Shown: positions 8,601 through 17,243 of the stretch, piece after piece
Layout of the letters: the number at the start of each line of letters is the position of its first letter
Position numbering within the stretch: the first letter of the stretch is position 1
From: Streptomyces rugosispiralis
Lineage (GTDB): Bacteria; Actinomycetota; Actinomycetes; Streptomycetales; Streptomycetaceae
Length of the DNA stretch: 64,000 nucleotides
NCBI RefSeq assembly: GCF_024505145.1
Contig: NZ_JANIAA010000010.1
Location: 124,001 to 188,000 of the forward strand
Direction: 5' to 3'
Program-made: the position numbers and the translations under genes
Notes under the pieces: model-generated
What the model saw: only the letters and a program-made list of their open reading frames with translations
What the model was told of the DNA's origin: nothing
Database searches by the model: none

Positions 8601-9446
8601 TCAGAGCAGGGCGGCGCGGGGGCCGTCCGGCTCTTCGAGGCGCCGCTCATGGATGGCGTGGGCGAGTTCGGACACCTCGTCCTCGCTGAACCTCTTGAAT
8701 CCGTCCTCGGTGAGGGAGGTGATGATCGGATAAATGCGGCGGGCGAGATCCGGCCCACCAGTGGCCGAATCGTCGTCGGCTGCGTCATAGAGCGCCTGGA
8801 GCACGGCCATGGCGGCCTGCTCCTCGGTCGAATCCTCGCGGTAGAGCTTCTTGAGCGCGCCCCGGGCGAACATCGAGCCCGAGCCCGTGGCGGCGAAGCC
8901 GCGCTCCTCCGAACGCCCGCCGGTCACGTCGTAGGAGAAGATACGGCCCTTCCCCCGGTCGACGTCCCACCCCGCGAAGAGCGGGACCACGGCAAGACCC
9001 TGCATCGCCATGCCGAGGTTGCCGCGGATCATGGTCGACAGCCGGTTCGCCTTGCCCTCGAGCGAGAGCACGGTGCCCTCGACCTTCTCGAAGTGCTCCA
9101 GCTCCAGCTGGAAGAGCTTGACCATCTCCACCGCGATACCGGCGGTCCCCGCGATCCCGACCGCCGAGAACTCATCGGCGGGGAAGACCTTCTCGATGTC
9201 ACGCTGCGCGATGACATTGCCCATGGTGGCGCGGCGGTCACCGGCGAGCACCACACCGCCGGCGAAGGTCACCGCCACGATGGTGGTGCCGTGGGGGGCC
9301 TCGATGGCGCCCTGCACCGGGGGCAGCGGACGGTTCCCCGGAAGCAGCTCGGGCGAGTGCTCGCCCAGGAAGTCCATGAACGACGAGGAGCCGGGCGTCA
9401 GGAAGGCAGCCGGCAGACGCCCTGTGCTACGAGTGTTGGCTTCCAC
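8601..9446 (-). CDS. prcB: 20S proteasome beta subunit PrcB
   Basis: 281 aa with a 53-residue propeptide. Autocleavage is expected between Gly53 and Thr54 (APHG-TTIVAVTFAGG), making Thr54 the catalytic N-terminal nucleophile. The conserved GDRRATMGNVIAQRDIEKVF and GTAGIAVEMVKLFQLELEH segments confirm a beta-type subunit. The GTG at 9446 follows GGAAGG and gives the usual Streptomyces length; a longer open frame upstream runs through pup and is not real. A strong hairpin separates it from pup. Confidence 0.96.
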   Translation of the reverse strand: MEANTRSTGRLPAAFLTPGSSSFMDFLGEHSPELLPGNRPLPPVQGAIEAPHGTTIVAVTFAGGVVLAGDRRATMGNVIAQRDIEKVFPADEFSAVGIAGTAGIAVEMVKLFQLELEHFEKVEGTVLSLEGKANRLSTMIRGNLGMAMQGLAVVPLFAGWDVDRGKGRIFSYDVTGGRSEERGFAATGSGSMFARGALKKLYREDSTEEQAAMAVLQALYDAADDDSATGGPDLARRIYPIITSLTEDGFKRFSEDEVSELAHAIHERRLEEPDGPRAALL

Positions 9447-9508
9447 ACGTTTCCTTCCACCAGATCTTGAAATGATGCACGGACCATACCCCTGGCCATG
9501 GAAGTCAT

Positions 9509-9543
9509 CCGTCCTGCGTCCCATTCGCCGGGACGCAGGACGG
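9509..9543 (-). terminator. Strong hairpin between pup and prcB
   Basis: Perfect 14-bp inverted repeat 9509-9522 / 9530-9543 with a 7-nt loop, starting 13 bp after the pup stop and ending 63 bp before the prcB start. It may be a partial terminator or an RNA-stability element within the proteasome operon. Confidence 0.7.
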
Positions 9544-9556
9544 AGGAAGACGCGCC

Positions 9557-9775
9557 TTACTGCCCGCCCTTCTGAACGAAGGACCTCACGAAATCCTCGG
9601 CGTTCTCCTCGAGTACGTCGTCGATCTCGTCCAGCACGGAGTCGACGTCGTCCGAGAGCTTCTCCTGCCGCTCCTTGAGGTCGTCCGCGGCCTGTGCGTC
9701 CTGCGTCTGCTCCTCGACCTCTTCGGTCGAGCGCGACGCCTTCTGCTGACCGCCGCCGGTGTCCTTGGTCGCCAT
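9557..9775 (-). CDS. pup: Prokaryotic ubiquitin-like protein Pup
   Basis: 72 aa, ending in KGGQ, so Dop must deamidate the terminal Gln to Glu before ligation. It is highly charged and disordered, with the helix-forming region DDLKERQEKLSDDVDSVLDE that pairs with the Arc/Mpa coiled coil. The ATG at 9775 follows a GAGGGA ribosome site; an in-frame upstream start would add 15 unrelated residues. It sits between dop and prcB, the usual order. Confidence 0.97.
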   Translation of the reverse strand: MATKDTGGGQQKASRSTEEVEEQTQDAQAADDLKERQEKLSDDVDSVLDEIDDVLEENAEDFVRSFVQKGGQ

Positions 9776-9812
9776 TTCCCTCACCCCGCTCGGTTCGCCC
9801 GCTGATTCGATC

Positions 9813-9844
9813 GGTCTCAAGATCAGACCCTACAAGCAGGGTCC
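9813..9844 (-). promoter_or_regulatory. Overlapping small hairpins upstream of pup
   Basis: On the transcript, GACCCT can pair with AGGGTC (9838-9843 with 9826-9831), or GGTCT at 9825-9829 can pair with AGACC at 9813-9817. The two structures share bases and exclude each other. They lie in the 135-bp dop-pup gap. The function is not known. Confidence 0.35.
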
Positions 9845-9910
9845 GACATCGGCCTCCCACTCGCTACAACGCACGGAGGCCACCTCGATGATTCCCGGCC
9901 CAAGGGCATT

Positions 9911-11422
9911 TCAGCCTCCGGACAGCACCCGGACCAGGTCCTCGGCCGTGCGGCAGCGGTCCAGCAACTCCTTGACGTGGTTGCGGGTGCCGCGCAGCGG
10001 CTCCAGGGTGGGAACCCGTTGCAGGGAGTCACGGCCCGGGAGGTCGAAGATCACCGAGTCCCAGGAGGCCGCGGCCACGTCGTCCGCGTACTGCTCCAGG
10101 CAGCGGCCGCGGAAGTAGGCGCGGGTGTCCTCCGGGGGCTTGTTCTGGGCGCGTGCGATGTCCTGGTCGTCCAGCAGCCGCTTCATCTTGCCGCGGGCCA
10201 CCAGCCGGTTGTACAGACCCTTGTCCGGGCGTACGTCGGCGTACTGGAGGTCCACCAGGTGGAGCCGGGCCGCGTCCCACTCCAGGGCGTCGCGGCGGCG
10301 GTAGCCCTCGAGCAGCTCCCGCTTGGCGATCCAGTCCAGCTCGCCGGACAGGCTCATGGGATCGCGCTCCAGCCGGTTCAGCACGTCCTCCCAGCGGGCC
10401 AGGACGTCCCGGGTCTGCTCGTCGGCGTCCGCGCCGTAGCGGTCCTCGACGTATTTGCGGGCCAGCTCGAAGTACTCCATCTGGAGCTGCACCGCGGTAA
10501 GCGTACGGCCGCTGCGCAGCGTGACGAGACGGCGCAGCGTCGGGTCGTGCGAGACCTGGTGCAGGGTGCGCACCGGCTGGTCCACCGCGAGGTCCACGGC
10601 GATAAAGCCGTCCTCGATCATCGACAGCACCAGGGCGGTGGTGCCCAGCTTGAGGTACGTCGACAGCTCGGAGAGGTTGGCATCGCCGATGATCACGTGC
10701 AGCCGGCGGTACTTCTCGGCGTCGGCGTGCGGCTCGTCGCGGGTGTTGATGATCGGGCGCTTGAGCGTGGTCTCCAGGCCGACCTCGACCTCGAAGTAGT
10801 CCGCCCGCTGGCTGATCTGGAAGCCGTGCTCATGGCCGTCCTGGCCGACGCCGACGCGGCCCGCGCCCGTGACGACCTGGCGGGAGACGAAGAAGGGCGT
10901 CAGGTGGCGCACGATGTCCGAGAAGGCGGTCTCCCGCTTCATCAGGTAGTTCTCATGCGTGCCGTAGGAGGCGCCCTTGTTGTCGGTGTTGTTCTTGTAG
11001 AGGTGGATGGGCTGGCCGCCGGGCAGCTCGGCGGCGCGCAGCGCGGCCTCGGCCATGATGCGCTCACCCGCCTTGTCCCAGAGCACCGCGTCCCGGGGGT
11101 TGGTGACCTCGGGGGCGGAGTACTCGGGGTGGGCGTGGTCCACATAGAGCCGGGCGCCATTGGTGAGGATCACATTGGCCAGGCCGATGTCCTCGTCCGT
11201 GAGCTGGCTGGCGTCGGCGGACTCGCGTGCGAGGTCGAATCCGCGGGCGTCCCGCAGCGGGTTCTCCTCCTCGAAGTCCCAGCGGGCGCGGCGCGCCCGG
11301 TGCATCGCCGCCGCGTAGGCGTTGACGACCTGGGATGAGGTGAGCATGGCATTGGCGTTCGGGTGCCCCGGGACGGAGATCCCGTACTCCGTCTCGATTC
11401 CCATCACGCGCCGTACGGTCAT
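9911..11422 (-). CDS. dop: Pup deamidase/depupylase Dop
   Basis: 503 aa. It deamidates Pup-Gln to Pup-Glu and also removes Pup from substrates. It is homologous to PafA but has the Dop-loop insertion (about residues 47-63, RWDFEEENPLRDARGFD). MGIETEYG (7-14) carries the metal ligands, and Asp95 in RLYVDHAHPEYSAPEV is the catalytic aspartate. The ATG at 11422 follows AAGGAGGG. pup lies 135 bp downstream. A terminator (11635-11672) separates it from arc, so dop probably has its own promoter in 11423-11634. Confidence 0.97.
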   Translation of the reverse strand: MTVRRVMGIETEYGISVPGHPNANAMLTSSQVVNAYAAAMHRARRARWDFEEENPLRDARGFDLARESADASQLTDEDIGLANVILTNGARLYVDHAHPEYSAPEVTNPRDAVLWDKAGERIMAEAALRAAELPGGQPIHLYKNNTDNKGASYGTHENYLMKRETAFSDIVRHLTPFFVSRQVVTGAGRVGVGQDGHEHGFQISQRADYFEVEVGLETTLKRPIINTRDEPHADAEKYRRLHVIIGDANLSELSTYLKLGTTALVLSMIEDGFIAVDLAVDQPVRTLHQVSHDPTLRRLVTLRSGRTLTAVQLQMEYFELARKYVEDRYGADADEQTRDVLARWEDVLNRLERDPMSLSGELDWIAKRELLEGYRRRDALEWDAARLHLVDLQYADVRPDKGLYNRLVARGKMKRLLDDQDIARAQNKPPEDTRAYFRGRCLEQYADDVAAASWDSVIFDLPGRDSLQRVPTLEPLRGTRNHVKELLDRCRTAEDLVRVLSGG

Positions 11423-11634
11423 GCGGCCCTCCTTGCCCGGCGCCGCCCCCGGCTGGGATCGGCGCTCAAGTACCGCTGCGCTCCCGGTCCATCTGCGGCC
11501 CCCGATCCCCCGTGCCGCGATACTGCGGTACCGAAGAGCCTAGAACGGCCAAGCGGTGCTGCGGAGATCATTACAGTCATTGCTCCGGTCGGGCTCGTAG
11601 GACTCATACGAAGAATGCGGTCCGAAAAGCGCAT

Positions 11635-11672
11635 CCGGCTGCGGATGCCCCGTCCAGGACATCCGCAGCCGG
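11635..11672 (-). terminator. Hairpin terminator after arc/mpa
   Basis: Perfect 13-bp inverted repeat 11635-11647 / 11660-11672 with a 12-nt loop, 9 bp after the arc stop codon. Confidence 0.8.
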
Positions 11673-11681
11673 ACCGCGGCG

Positions 11682-13448
11682 TTACAGGTACTGACCGGTG
11701 TTCGCCACCGTGTCGATGGAGCGTCCGGTGTCCGCGCCCTGCTTTCCGGTGACCAGGGTGCGGATGTAGACGATCCGCTCACCCTTCTTACCGGAGATCC
11801 GGGCCCAGTCGTCCGGGTTCGTGGTGTTGGGCAGGTCCTCGTTCTCCTTGAACTCGTCCACGCAGGCGGCGAGCAGATGAGAGACGCGAAGGCCCTTCTG
11901 GTTGTGGTCCAGGAAGTCCTTGATGGCCATCTTCTTGGCGCGGTCCACAATGTTCTGGATCATGGCGCCGGAGTTGAAGTCCTTGAAGTAGAGGACTTCC
12001 TTGTCGCCATTGGCGTAGGTGACCTCCAGGAAGCGGTTCTCCTCGGACTCGGTGTACATCTGCTCGACCACCGACTGGATCATCCCGCCGATGGCGGCCT
12101 TGGGCGACCCGCCGTGCTCGGAGAGGTCGTCGCCGTGGATCGGCAGGGACTCCGTGAGGTACTTCGAGAAGATGTCCTTGGCGGCCTCGGCGTCCGGACG
12201 CTCGATCTTGATCTTCACATCGAGGCGGCCGGGGCGCAGGATCGCGGGGTCGATCATGTCCTCGCGGTTGGAGGCACCGATCACGATCACGTTCTCCAGG
12301 CCCTCCACACCGTCGATCTCGGAGAGCAGCTGGGGGACGATGGTGTTCTCCACGTCCGAGCTGACCCCGGAGCCACGGGTGCGGAAGAGGGAGTCCATCT
12401 CGTCGAAGAAGACGATGACGGGCGTGCCCTCGCTGGCCTTCTCCCGAGCCCGCTGGAAGACCAGCCGGATGTGCCGCTCCGTCTCACCGACGTACTTGTT
12501 GAGCAGCTCGGGGCCCTTGATGTTGAGGAAGAAGCTCTTCCCCGCGGGCTTGCCGGTCACCTCGGCGACCTTCTTGGCAAGGGAGTTGGCCACGGCCTTG
12601 GCGATCAGCGTCTTACCGCAGCCGGGCGGGCCGTACAGCAGCACACCCTTGGGCGGCCGCAGTTCGTGCTCCTTGAAGAGGTCGGGGTAGAGATACGGGA
12701 GCTCGACCGCGTCGCGGATCAGCTCGATCTGGTTTCCCAGACCGCCGATCTTGTTGTAGTCGATGTCCGGCACCTCTTCGAGGACGAGCTCCTCGACCTC
12801 GCTCTTCGGTACCACCTCGTAGACATAGCCGGACCGGGACTCGAGCAGCAGGGCGTCACCGGGCCGGATGGTGGTGCTCAGCAGCGGCTCCGCCAGCCGC
12901 ACCACCCGCTCCTCGTCGGTGTGCCCGATCACCAGGGCGCGCTCGCCGTCCTCAAGGACCTCCTTGAGGGTGACGATGTCCCCGGCGCGCTCGAACTCCA
13001 TGGCCTCGACCACATTGAGCGCCTCGTTGAGCATGACCTCCTGGCCGCGCTTGAGGTCGTCGAGCTCGACGCTTGGGCTGACATTCACCCGGAGTTTACG
13101 ACCCCCGGTAAAGATGTCTGCCGTACCGTCCTCGTTCGCCTGCAGAAAGGCTCCGAAACCGGCCGGCGGCTGCGCGAGCCGGTCGACCTCCTCCTTGAGG
13201 GCCACGATCTGGTCGCGGGCCTCACGGAGTGTGTTCGCGAGCCGCTCGTTCTGTGCGGAGACTCCCGCCAGATTGGTCTGCAGCTCGACGATCCGCTCTT
13301 CGAGAATCCTCGTATGACGCGGAGAGTCGGCGAGCTTGCGGCGCAGGACGGCGATTTCCTGCTCGAGATAGGCAACCTGGCCGGCAGGGTCATCAGACCC
13401 CCGCCCCGGCCGGATGCCGCGGTTGATGTCGTCGTCGTGGGCTGCCAC
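11682..13448 (-). CDS. arc: Proteasome-activating AAA ATPase Arc/Mpa
   Basis: 588 aa. The N-terminal coiled coil (about 22-95) captures Pup and is followed by tandem OB folds (about 97-230). The AAA module has Walker A GPPGCGKT at 273-280, Walker B VIVFFDE at 344-350, and a sensor segment IGASNRED. The C-terminus is GQYL, the penultimate-tyrosine tail that opens the 20S gate. The GTG at 13448 is chosen because GGAGGAGGTGAGG precedes it; an in-frame TTG lies six codons upstream. It is divergent from the ferredoxin gene. Confidence 0.97.
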   Translation of the reverse strand: MAAHDDDINRGIRPGRGSDDPAGQVAYLEQEIAVLRRKLADSPRHTRILEERIVELQTNLAGVSAQNERLANTLREARDQIVALKEEVDRLAQPPAGFGAFLQANEDGTADIFTGGRKLRVNVSPSVELDDLKRGQEVMLNEALNVVEAMEFERAGDIVTLKEVLEDGERALVIGHTDEERVVRLAEPLLSTTIRPGDALLLESRSGYVYEVVPKSEVEELVLEEVPDIDYNKIGGLGNQIELIRDAVELPYLYPDLFKEHELRPPKGVLLYGPPGCGKTLIAKAVANSLAKKVAEVTGKPAGKSFFLNIKGPELLNKYVGETERHIRLVFQRAREKASEGTPVIVFFDEMDSLFRTRGSGVSSDVENTIVPQLLSEIDGVEGLENVIVIGASNREDMIDPAILRPGRLDVKIKIERPDAEAAKDIFSKYLTESLPIHGDDLSEHGGSPKAAIGGMIQSVVEQMYTESEENRFLEVTYANGDKEVLYFKDFNSGAMIQNIVDRAKKMAIKDFLDHNQKGLRVSHLLAACVDEFKENEDLPNTTNPDDWARISGKKGERIVYIRTLVTGKQGADTGRSIDTVANTGQYL

Positions 13449-13705
13449 GGTCCTCACCTCCTCCAAGGGGAGCTGGACGCTTCCTGACCCTACCTGGGCC
13501 GGTGCGGGTTGAAACCCCTAGATCACAAACCCGGTCGGCGTGTGTCCGATCTTCACCCTTGCGCACTCCCTCACGCCAGGTGAATACCCACCCAACAACA
13601 TCGGAAAGCGAGCGGTTGTATCGTCGACACGGTCAACACCCGTCAGGGTTGGCGATATTTAGACAATGTTGAATCGCGTATCGAAGGAACAGGAGGCGGC
13701 ACACC

Positions 13706-13996
13706 GTGCGGAACGAGGAGCTCGGCGGTCTTGAGGTCTGGATCGACCAGGATCTGTGCACCGGGGACGGTATCTGCGCCCAGTACGCTCCCGAGGTCTT
13801 CGAACTCGACATCGACGGTCTAGCCTACGTCAAGAGCGCCGACGATGAGCTGCTACAGGAGAAGGGCGCGACCACCCCGGTCCCCCTGGCCCTGCTGACC
13901 GAGGTCAGGGACTCCGCCAAGGAGTGCCCCGGCGACTGCATCCATGTACGCCGCGTCACGGACCGGGTCGAGGTCTACGGGCCCGACGCGGAGTGA
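13706..13996 (+). CDS. Ferredoxin, probably [3Fe-4S]
   Basis: 96 aa, acidic and soluble. Cys18 and Cys24 (DLCTGDGICAQYAPEVFELD) plus Cys74 followed by Pro (KECPGDCIHV) give the C-x5-C...CP pattern of single-cluster ferredoxins. A second cysteine, Cys78, sits in the CPGDC loop. Usual partners of such proteins are cytochromes P450 and other oxidoreductases, but none is adjacent. The start is GTG at 13706, behind AGGAGG. It is divergent from arc across 257 bp whose part near 13650-13685 is relatively AT-rich and probably holds promoters. Linkage to the proteasome locus is conserved in Streptomyces (from memory); the reason is unknown. Confidence 0.88.
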   Translation: MRNEELGGLEVWIDQDLCTGDGICAQYAPEVFELDIDGLAYVKSADDELLQEKGATTPVPLALLTEVRDSAKECPGDCIHVRRVTDRVEVYGPDAE

Positions 13997-14032
13997 CCCA
14001 CCGCGAGTAGCCGCATACCGCGAGTAGCCGAC

Positions 14033-14635
14033 TCACACGCTTCCCGGGACCGGCAGCGCCTTCAGTACGAACTTTCCGTCCCGCCACTGCCAGTTGACCT
14101 TGCGCTGCAGATCCGGACAGCACCGCGGGACCTTCGCCGACGAGTATCCCAGCAACGTGGCCGAAACCCTCTTTCCGCGCACCGCGAAATCGGTGATGCT
14201 CATCCCTTCCTTCGGATCCACGAAGGTGGCCACCACGCGGGGCGCGGTGCCCGCGTGGCCGACCGGCTGGGAGAGCGCGTAGACGCCGCTGGGCGGGGTG
14301 CCGAAGGCGGTCGGGCAGCGCACCACGGCGACGGTCTCCGGCCGCCCGTCCCCGTCCAGGTCCGCCGAGCCCCGGTCGACGACGTCGGGCCGGGCCCGTC
14401 CGCAGTCCATCGGATAGTCCGCGGCGCGGGGGTCGGGGGCCTTGGCAGCCGGGAGCCCCCCGGTGCCCGGCGCGGACGCGGTGGTGGACGTGGTGGCCTT
14501 GGCGTCGGAGGGCTGGAAGAACGACCCTCCGGCGATGACGGCGGCCACGGCGGCCGCGGTCGCGACCCAGTGCACCGGACGGGGATGGGTGTGCGCGAGA
14601 TCCGTGCCCAGAGGCTGCACGCGGGATGACTCCAT
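14033..14635 (-). CDS. Membrane-anchored hypothetical protein
   Basis: 200 aa with start ATG at 14635 (an in-frame GTG/ATG-type start up to 13 codons earlier is possible; no clear ribosome site). A short cytoplasmic N-terminus precedes a transmembrane segment (WVATAAAVAAVIAGGSFF, about 22-40). A Thr/Ala/Pro-rich linker and an extracellular domain follow (RGSADLDGDGRPETVAVVRC, then CCPDLQRKVNWQWRDGKFVL). The DLDGDGRPE loop resembles an FG-GAP/calcium-binding turn. No function is recognised. It is convergent with the ferredoxin gene. Confidence 0.75.
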   Translation of the reverse strand: MESSRVQPLGTDLAHTHPRPVHWVATAAAVAAVIAGGSFFQPSDAKATTSTTASAPGTGGLPAAKAPDPRAADYPMDCGRARPDVVDRGSADLDGDGRPETVAVVRCPTAFGTPPSGVYALSQPVGHAGTAPRVVATFVDPKEGMSITDFAVRGKRVSATLLGYSSAKVPRCCPDLQRKVNWQWRDGKFVLKALPVPGSV

Positions 14636-14795
14636 GTGAGGGGCTGAGGCGGGAGATGACCCGCATCGTGCCACATCTCACAGGGGCGCGGCCACCGCCC
14701 CCACACGGGGAATTCGGTGGCCGCGCCGAGCCGTTGTGGCGCCGGTTTCCGCCGGGCGGGCCCCAGATGGCCGCCGGACGGACCCCGGACGGCCG

Positions 14796-15812
14796 TCAGG
14801 CGTCGCCGGAGGGGCGCCCGTCGCCTCCTGATGCGTCCGTGACACCGGTGTCCTTGGCCCGGCCGGTGTCCTTGGCGGAGCCGGTGTCCTTGGCCGGGCC
14901 GGTGTCCCCGGCGGCGCCGGTGTCCTTGGCGGTGCCCCAGCCCACGTAGTCCTCGCCGTAGGCGCCCTTGGCGGGCCTGCGGCGGCGCATCGGGGGCTCC
15001 ACGCCGTCCGCGAGCCGGCGGGCGGTGAGCAGGAAGCCGGTGTGGCCGATCATGCGGTGGTCGGGCCGTACCGCCAGGCCCTCCACGTGCCAGGTGCGCA
15101 CCATGGTCTCCCAGGCCGACGGCTCGTTGAAGGTGCCGTGCTCGCGGATGGCCTCAACGGTGCGGGCGAGCTGGGTGGTGGTGGCGACGTACGCGCACAG
15201 GATGCCGCCGGGGACGAGCGCCTTGGACACCGGCTCCAGGCACTCCCAGGGGGCGAGCATGTCCAGGATCACGCGGTCCACGTCGGTGTCGCTGAGGTTG
15301 TCCTGGAGGTCGCCGACGGTGAGCCGCCAGGCGGGGTGCGGGGCGCCGAAGTAGCGCTCGACGTTCTGGGCGGCGATCTCGGCGAAGTCGGCCCGGCGCT
15401 CGTAGGAGTGCAGCATGCCCTGGTCGCCGATGGCCCGCAGCAGGAACGTGGAGAGCGAGCCGGAGCCGACGCCCGCCTCGACGACGCGTGCGCCGGGGAA
15501 GATGTCGGCCATCGCCAGGATCTGCCCCGCGTCCTTGGGGTAGACCACGGCGGCACCGCGTGGCATGGACAGGACATAGTCGGGGAGCAGGGGGCGCAGC
15601 GCGAGATACGCGACGTTTCCCGTGGTGCGCACGACGGTTCCCTCGGGGGCGCCGATCAGCTCGTCATGGGGGAAGGATCCCTTGTGGGTGTGGAAATTCT
15701 TCCCGGACTCGAGCGTGAAGGTGTAGTGGCGTCCCTTGGGGTCGGTGAGCTGGACCTGGTCCCCGACCTGGAAGGGCCCGCGACGGCGGGCGGCACCGGT
15801 CGGTTCGGACAT
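14796..15812 (-). CDS. trmI: tRNA (adenine(58)-N1)-methyltransferase TrmI
   Basis: 338 aa. It methylates A58 in the T-loop of tRNA using SAM. The N-terminal beta domain (GPFQVGDQVQLTDPKGRHYT) is followed by the Rossmann methyltransferase core with SAM motif VVEAGVGSGSLSTFLLRAIG (about residues 106-125) and DRVILDMLAPWECLEPV. After about residue 280 a Lys/Asp/Thr/Gly repeat tail (KDTGxA units) extends beyond the family core. The ATG at 15812 starts the family N-terminus. It is the gene usually found between the M50 protease and arc in actinobacteria. Confidence 0.92.
   Translation of the reverse strand: MSEPTGAARRRGPFQVGDQVQLTDPKGRHYTFTLESGKNFHTHKGSFPHDELIGAPEGTVVRTTGNVAYLALRPLLPDYVLSMPRGAAVVYPKDAGQILAMADIFPGARVVEAGVGSGSLSTFLLRAIGDQGMLHSYERRADFAEIAAQNVERYFGAPHPAWRLTVGDLQDNLSDTDVDRVILDMLAPWECLEPVSKALVPGGILCAYVATTTQLARTVEAIREHGTFNEPSAWETMVRTWHVEGLAVRPDHRMIGHTGFLLTARRLADGVEPPMRRRRPAKGAYGEDYVGWGTAKDTGAAGDTGPAKDTGSAKDTGRAKDTGVTDASGGDGRPSGDA
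14845..14934 (-). repeat. Five 18-bp tandem repeats in the trmI 3' end
   Basis: Five units of the form CCGGTGTCCTTGGCnnng on the plus strand encode a repeating KDTG-x-A tail. Unit identity is high, the fourth unit being most diverged, which suggests recent slippage expansion. Confidence 0.85.
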
Positions 15813-15863
15813 GTGAACAGCCTACCGGGCACTTCGCCGTGCCCGGACCACGCCCGGGTGCCT

Positions 15864-17114
15864 TCAGGAGGAGCCCGAGGGGGTCCTGGCCATGGCCGCC
15901 ACGAAGGCGCGCTCGACATCGGCCGTGGAGAGCACCCCGTAGACCTCGCCGGTCTCCTCGACCACCAGGTACTCGGTGGCGGGGGTGGCGCGCAGGGTGT
16001 CCAGCAGTTCCTCGCCGGTGAGCTCGGCGGAGACCCGCATACCGTCCTTGAGGTCCTGGGCGAGGCCGCTGACCGCGACCCAGGGGCGGCGGTGCTCGGG
16101 GATCCCCACGATGGCCGCCTCGCGCACCACCGCGGTCGGGGCGCCGTGGCCGTCCACCACGACCAGGGCGCGGGCCCCGGCCTCGTTCGCCCGGCGCAGC
16201 GCCTCGGAGAGCGGGGTGTCGGCCGCCACGGGGACGGCGCGCCGGGTGAGCGTACGGGCGCGCAGGTCCGGCAGCCGCTCCCGCAGCCGGGCCATCCGCA
16301 GGCTGTTACCGGCGCCGGTCCAGATGATCGCGGCGAGTATGGCGGCCAGCAGCGCGTCGGTGAGCGAGTCGACGCTGCCGAAGCTCTGGGGCTCCTCGCC
16401 GAGCCCGCCCGCCTGGGTGAGCAGCGGCAGCCCGACGAGCACCGCGACGGCGAGCGCGCGGCCGCTCCAGGCGGCGGCGACGGTGCCGGTCATGGGCCGG
16501 CCGCTGATCTTCCAGACGACGGCCCGCAGCATCCGCCCGCCGTCCAGCGGCAGTCCGGGCAGCAGGTTGAACGCGGCCACGATCAGGTTGGAGACCATCA
16601 GCCCGGCGAGCAGCACCCCGGGCACCGTGCCGGGCTCCACGACCAGCATGCCGAGGTAGAACACGCCCGCCAGGACCAGCGAGAGCAGCGGGCCGACGAA
16701 GGCGAGCACGAACTCCCGGCCGGGGGTCTCGGTCTCCTTCTCGATCTCCGAGACCCCGCCGAAGAACTGCAGCTGGATCCGGCGCACCGGCAGCTTGAAG
16801 CGGAGCGCGGCCACGGTGTGGGCGAGCTCGTGCACCAGCACCGAGGCGTAGAAGGCCACCGCGAAGAAGAGCGAGACCAGATAGCGGGCGGCGCCCAGCT
16901 CGGGCAGCACCCGGTCGAGCTGGCCGCCGAATACCCAGGTGATGAGGGCGGCGACCAGGAACCAGCTGGGCGAGACGTACACGGGTACGCCGAAGGGGCG
17001 GCCCATGAGAAAGCCGCCGCCCACCTCGCGTGGGCGCGGCTGCTTGCCGCCCTCGGGCTCGGTCGCGCGGTCCGATTCCCCGTTGTCGGACTGCCGCTGC
17101 CCGCTGTTGTCCAC
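15864..17114 (-). CDS. Site-2 protease family (M50) intramembrane metalloprotease with CBS domains
   Basis: 416 aa. The zinc site is HELAH (in VLVHELAHTVAALR) plus the second-ligand motif NLLPGLPLDGGRML, set in about six membrane segments. The C-terminal third carries a pair of CBS domains (RRAVPVAADTPLSEALRRAN to VYGVLSTADVERAF), which usually sense nucleotides. The hydrophilic N-terminus carries no signal peptide. The GTG at 17114 is chosen because GAGGGG precedes it; a start 20 codons upstream is possible. It lies 51 bp upstream of trmI on the same strand and is divergent from the RecB-like nuclease. Substrate unknown. Confidence 0.9.
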   Translation of the reverse strand: MDNSGQRQSDNGESDRATEPEGGKQPRPREVGGGFLMGRPFGVPVYVSPSWFLVAALITWVFGGQLDRVLPELGAARYLVSLFFAVAFYASVLVHELAHTVAALRFKLPVRRIQLQFFGGVSEIEKETETPGREFVLAFVGPLLSLVLAGVFYLGMLVVEPGTVPGVLLAGLMVSNLIVAAFNLLPGLPLDGGRMLRAVVWKISGRPMTGTVAAAWSGRALAVAVLVGLPLLTQAGGLGEEPQSFGSVDSLTDALLAAILAAIIWTGAGNSLRMARLRERLPDLRARTLTRRAVPVAADTPLSEALRRANEAGARALVVVDGHGAPTAVVREAAIVGIPEHRRPWVAVSGLAQDLKDGMRVSAELTGEELLDTLRATPATEYLVVEETGEVYGVLSTADVERAFVAAMARTPSGSS

Positions 17115-17230
17115 GGTGTCCCCTCGTCGGATGCTCGGTCGCACCCCTCTTTTTGATACGGTCCCCACGATCATGCAGTGCCGGGGGCTCGAACGTCGAT
17201 GGTATGCGTCCGGCTGTCGGTGGCGGGTCG

Positions 17231-17236
17231 TAGGGT
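17231..17236 (+). promoter_or_regulatory. Candidate leaderless -10 box for RecB-like nuclease
   Basis: TAGGGT ends 7 nt before the ATG at 17244, and no ribosome site is seen. Confidence 0.5.
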
Positions 17237-17243
17237 CTTCGCC

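Noticed and set aside
8601..9860. A 419-codon version of the PrcB frame starting at 9860
   Set aside because: The extra N-terminus overlaps pup in another frame and is unrelated to PrcB. The GTG at 9446 has a ribosome site and gives the expected 53-residue propeptide.
13650..13685. GylR-like motif (GACAATGTTGAA) before the ferredoxin
   Set aside because: It shares only part of the 12-bp motif (GACAAT) and there is no metabolic link to glycerol.
13999..14034. Direct repeat of ACCGCGAGTAGCCG downstream of the ferredoxin
   Set aside because: Two short copies only, in a 36-bp convergent gap; no structure or function can be supported.
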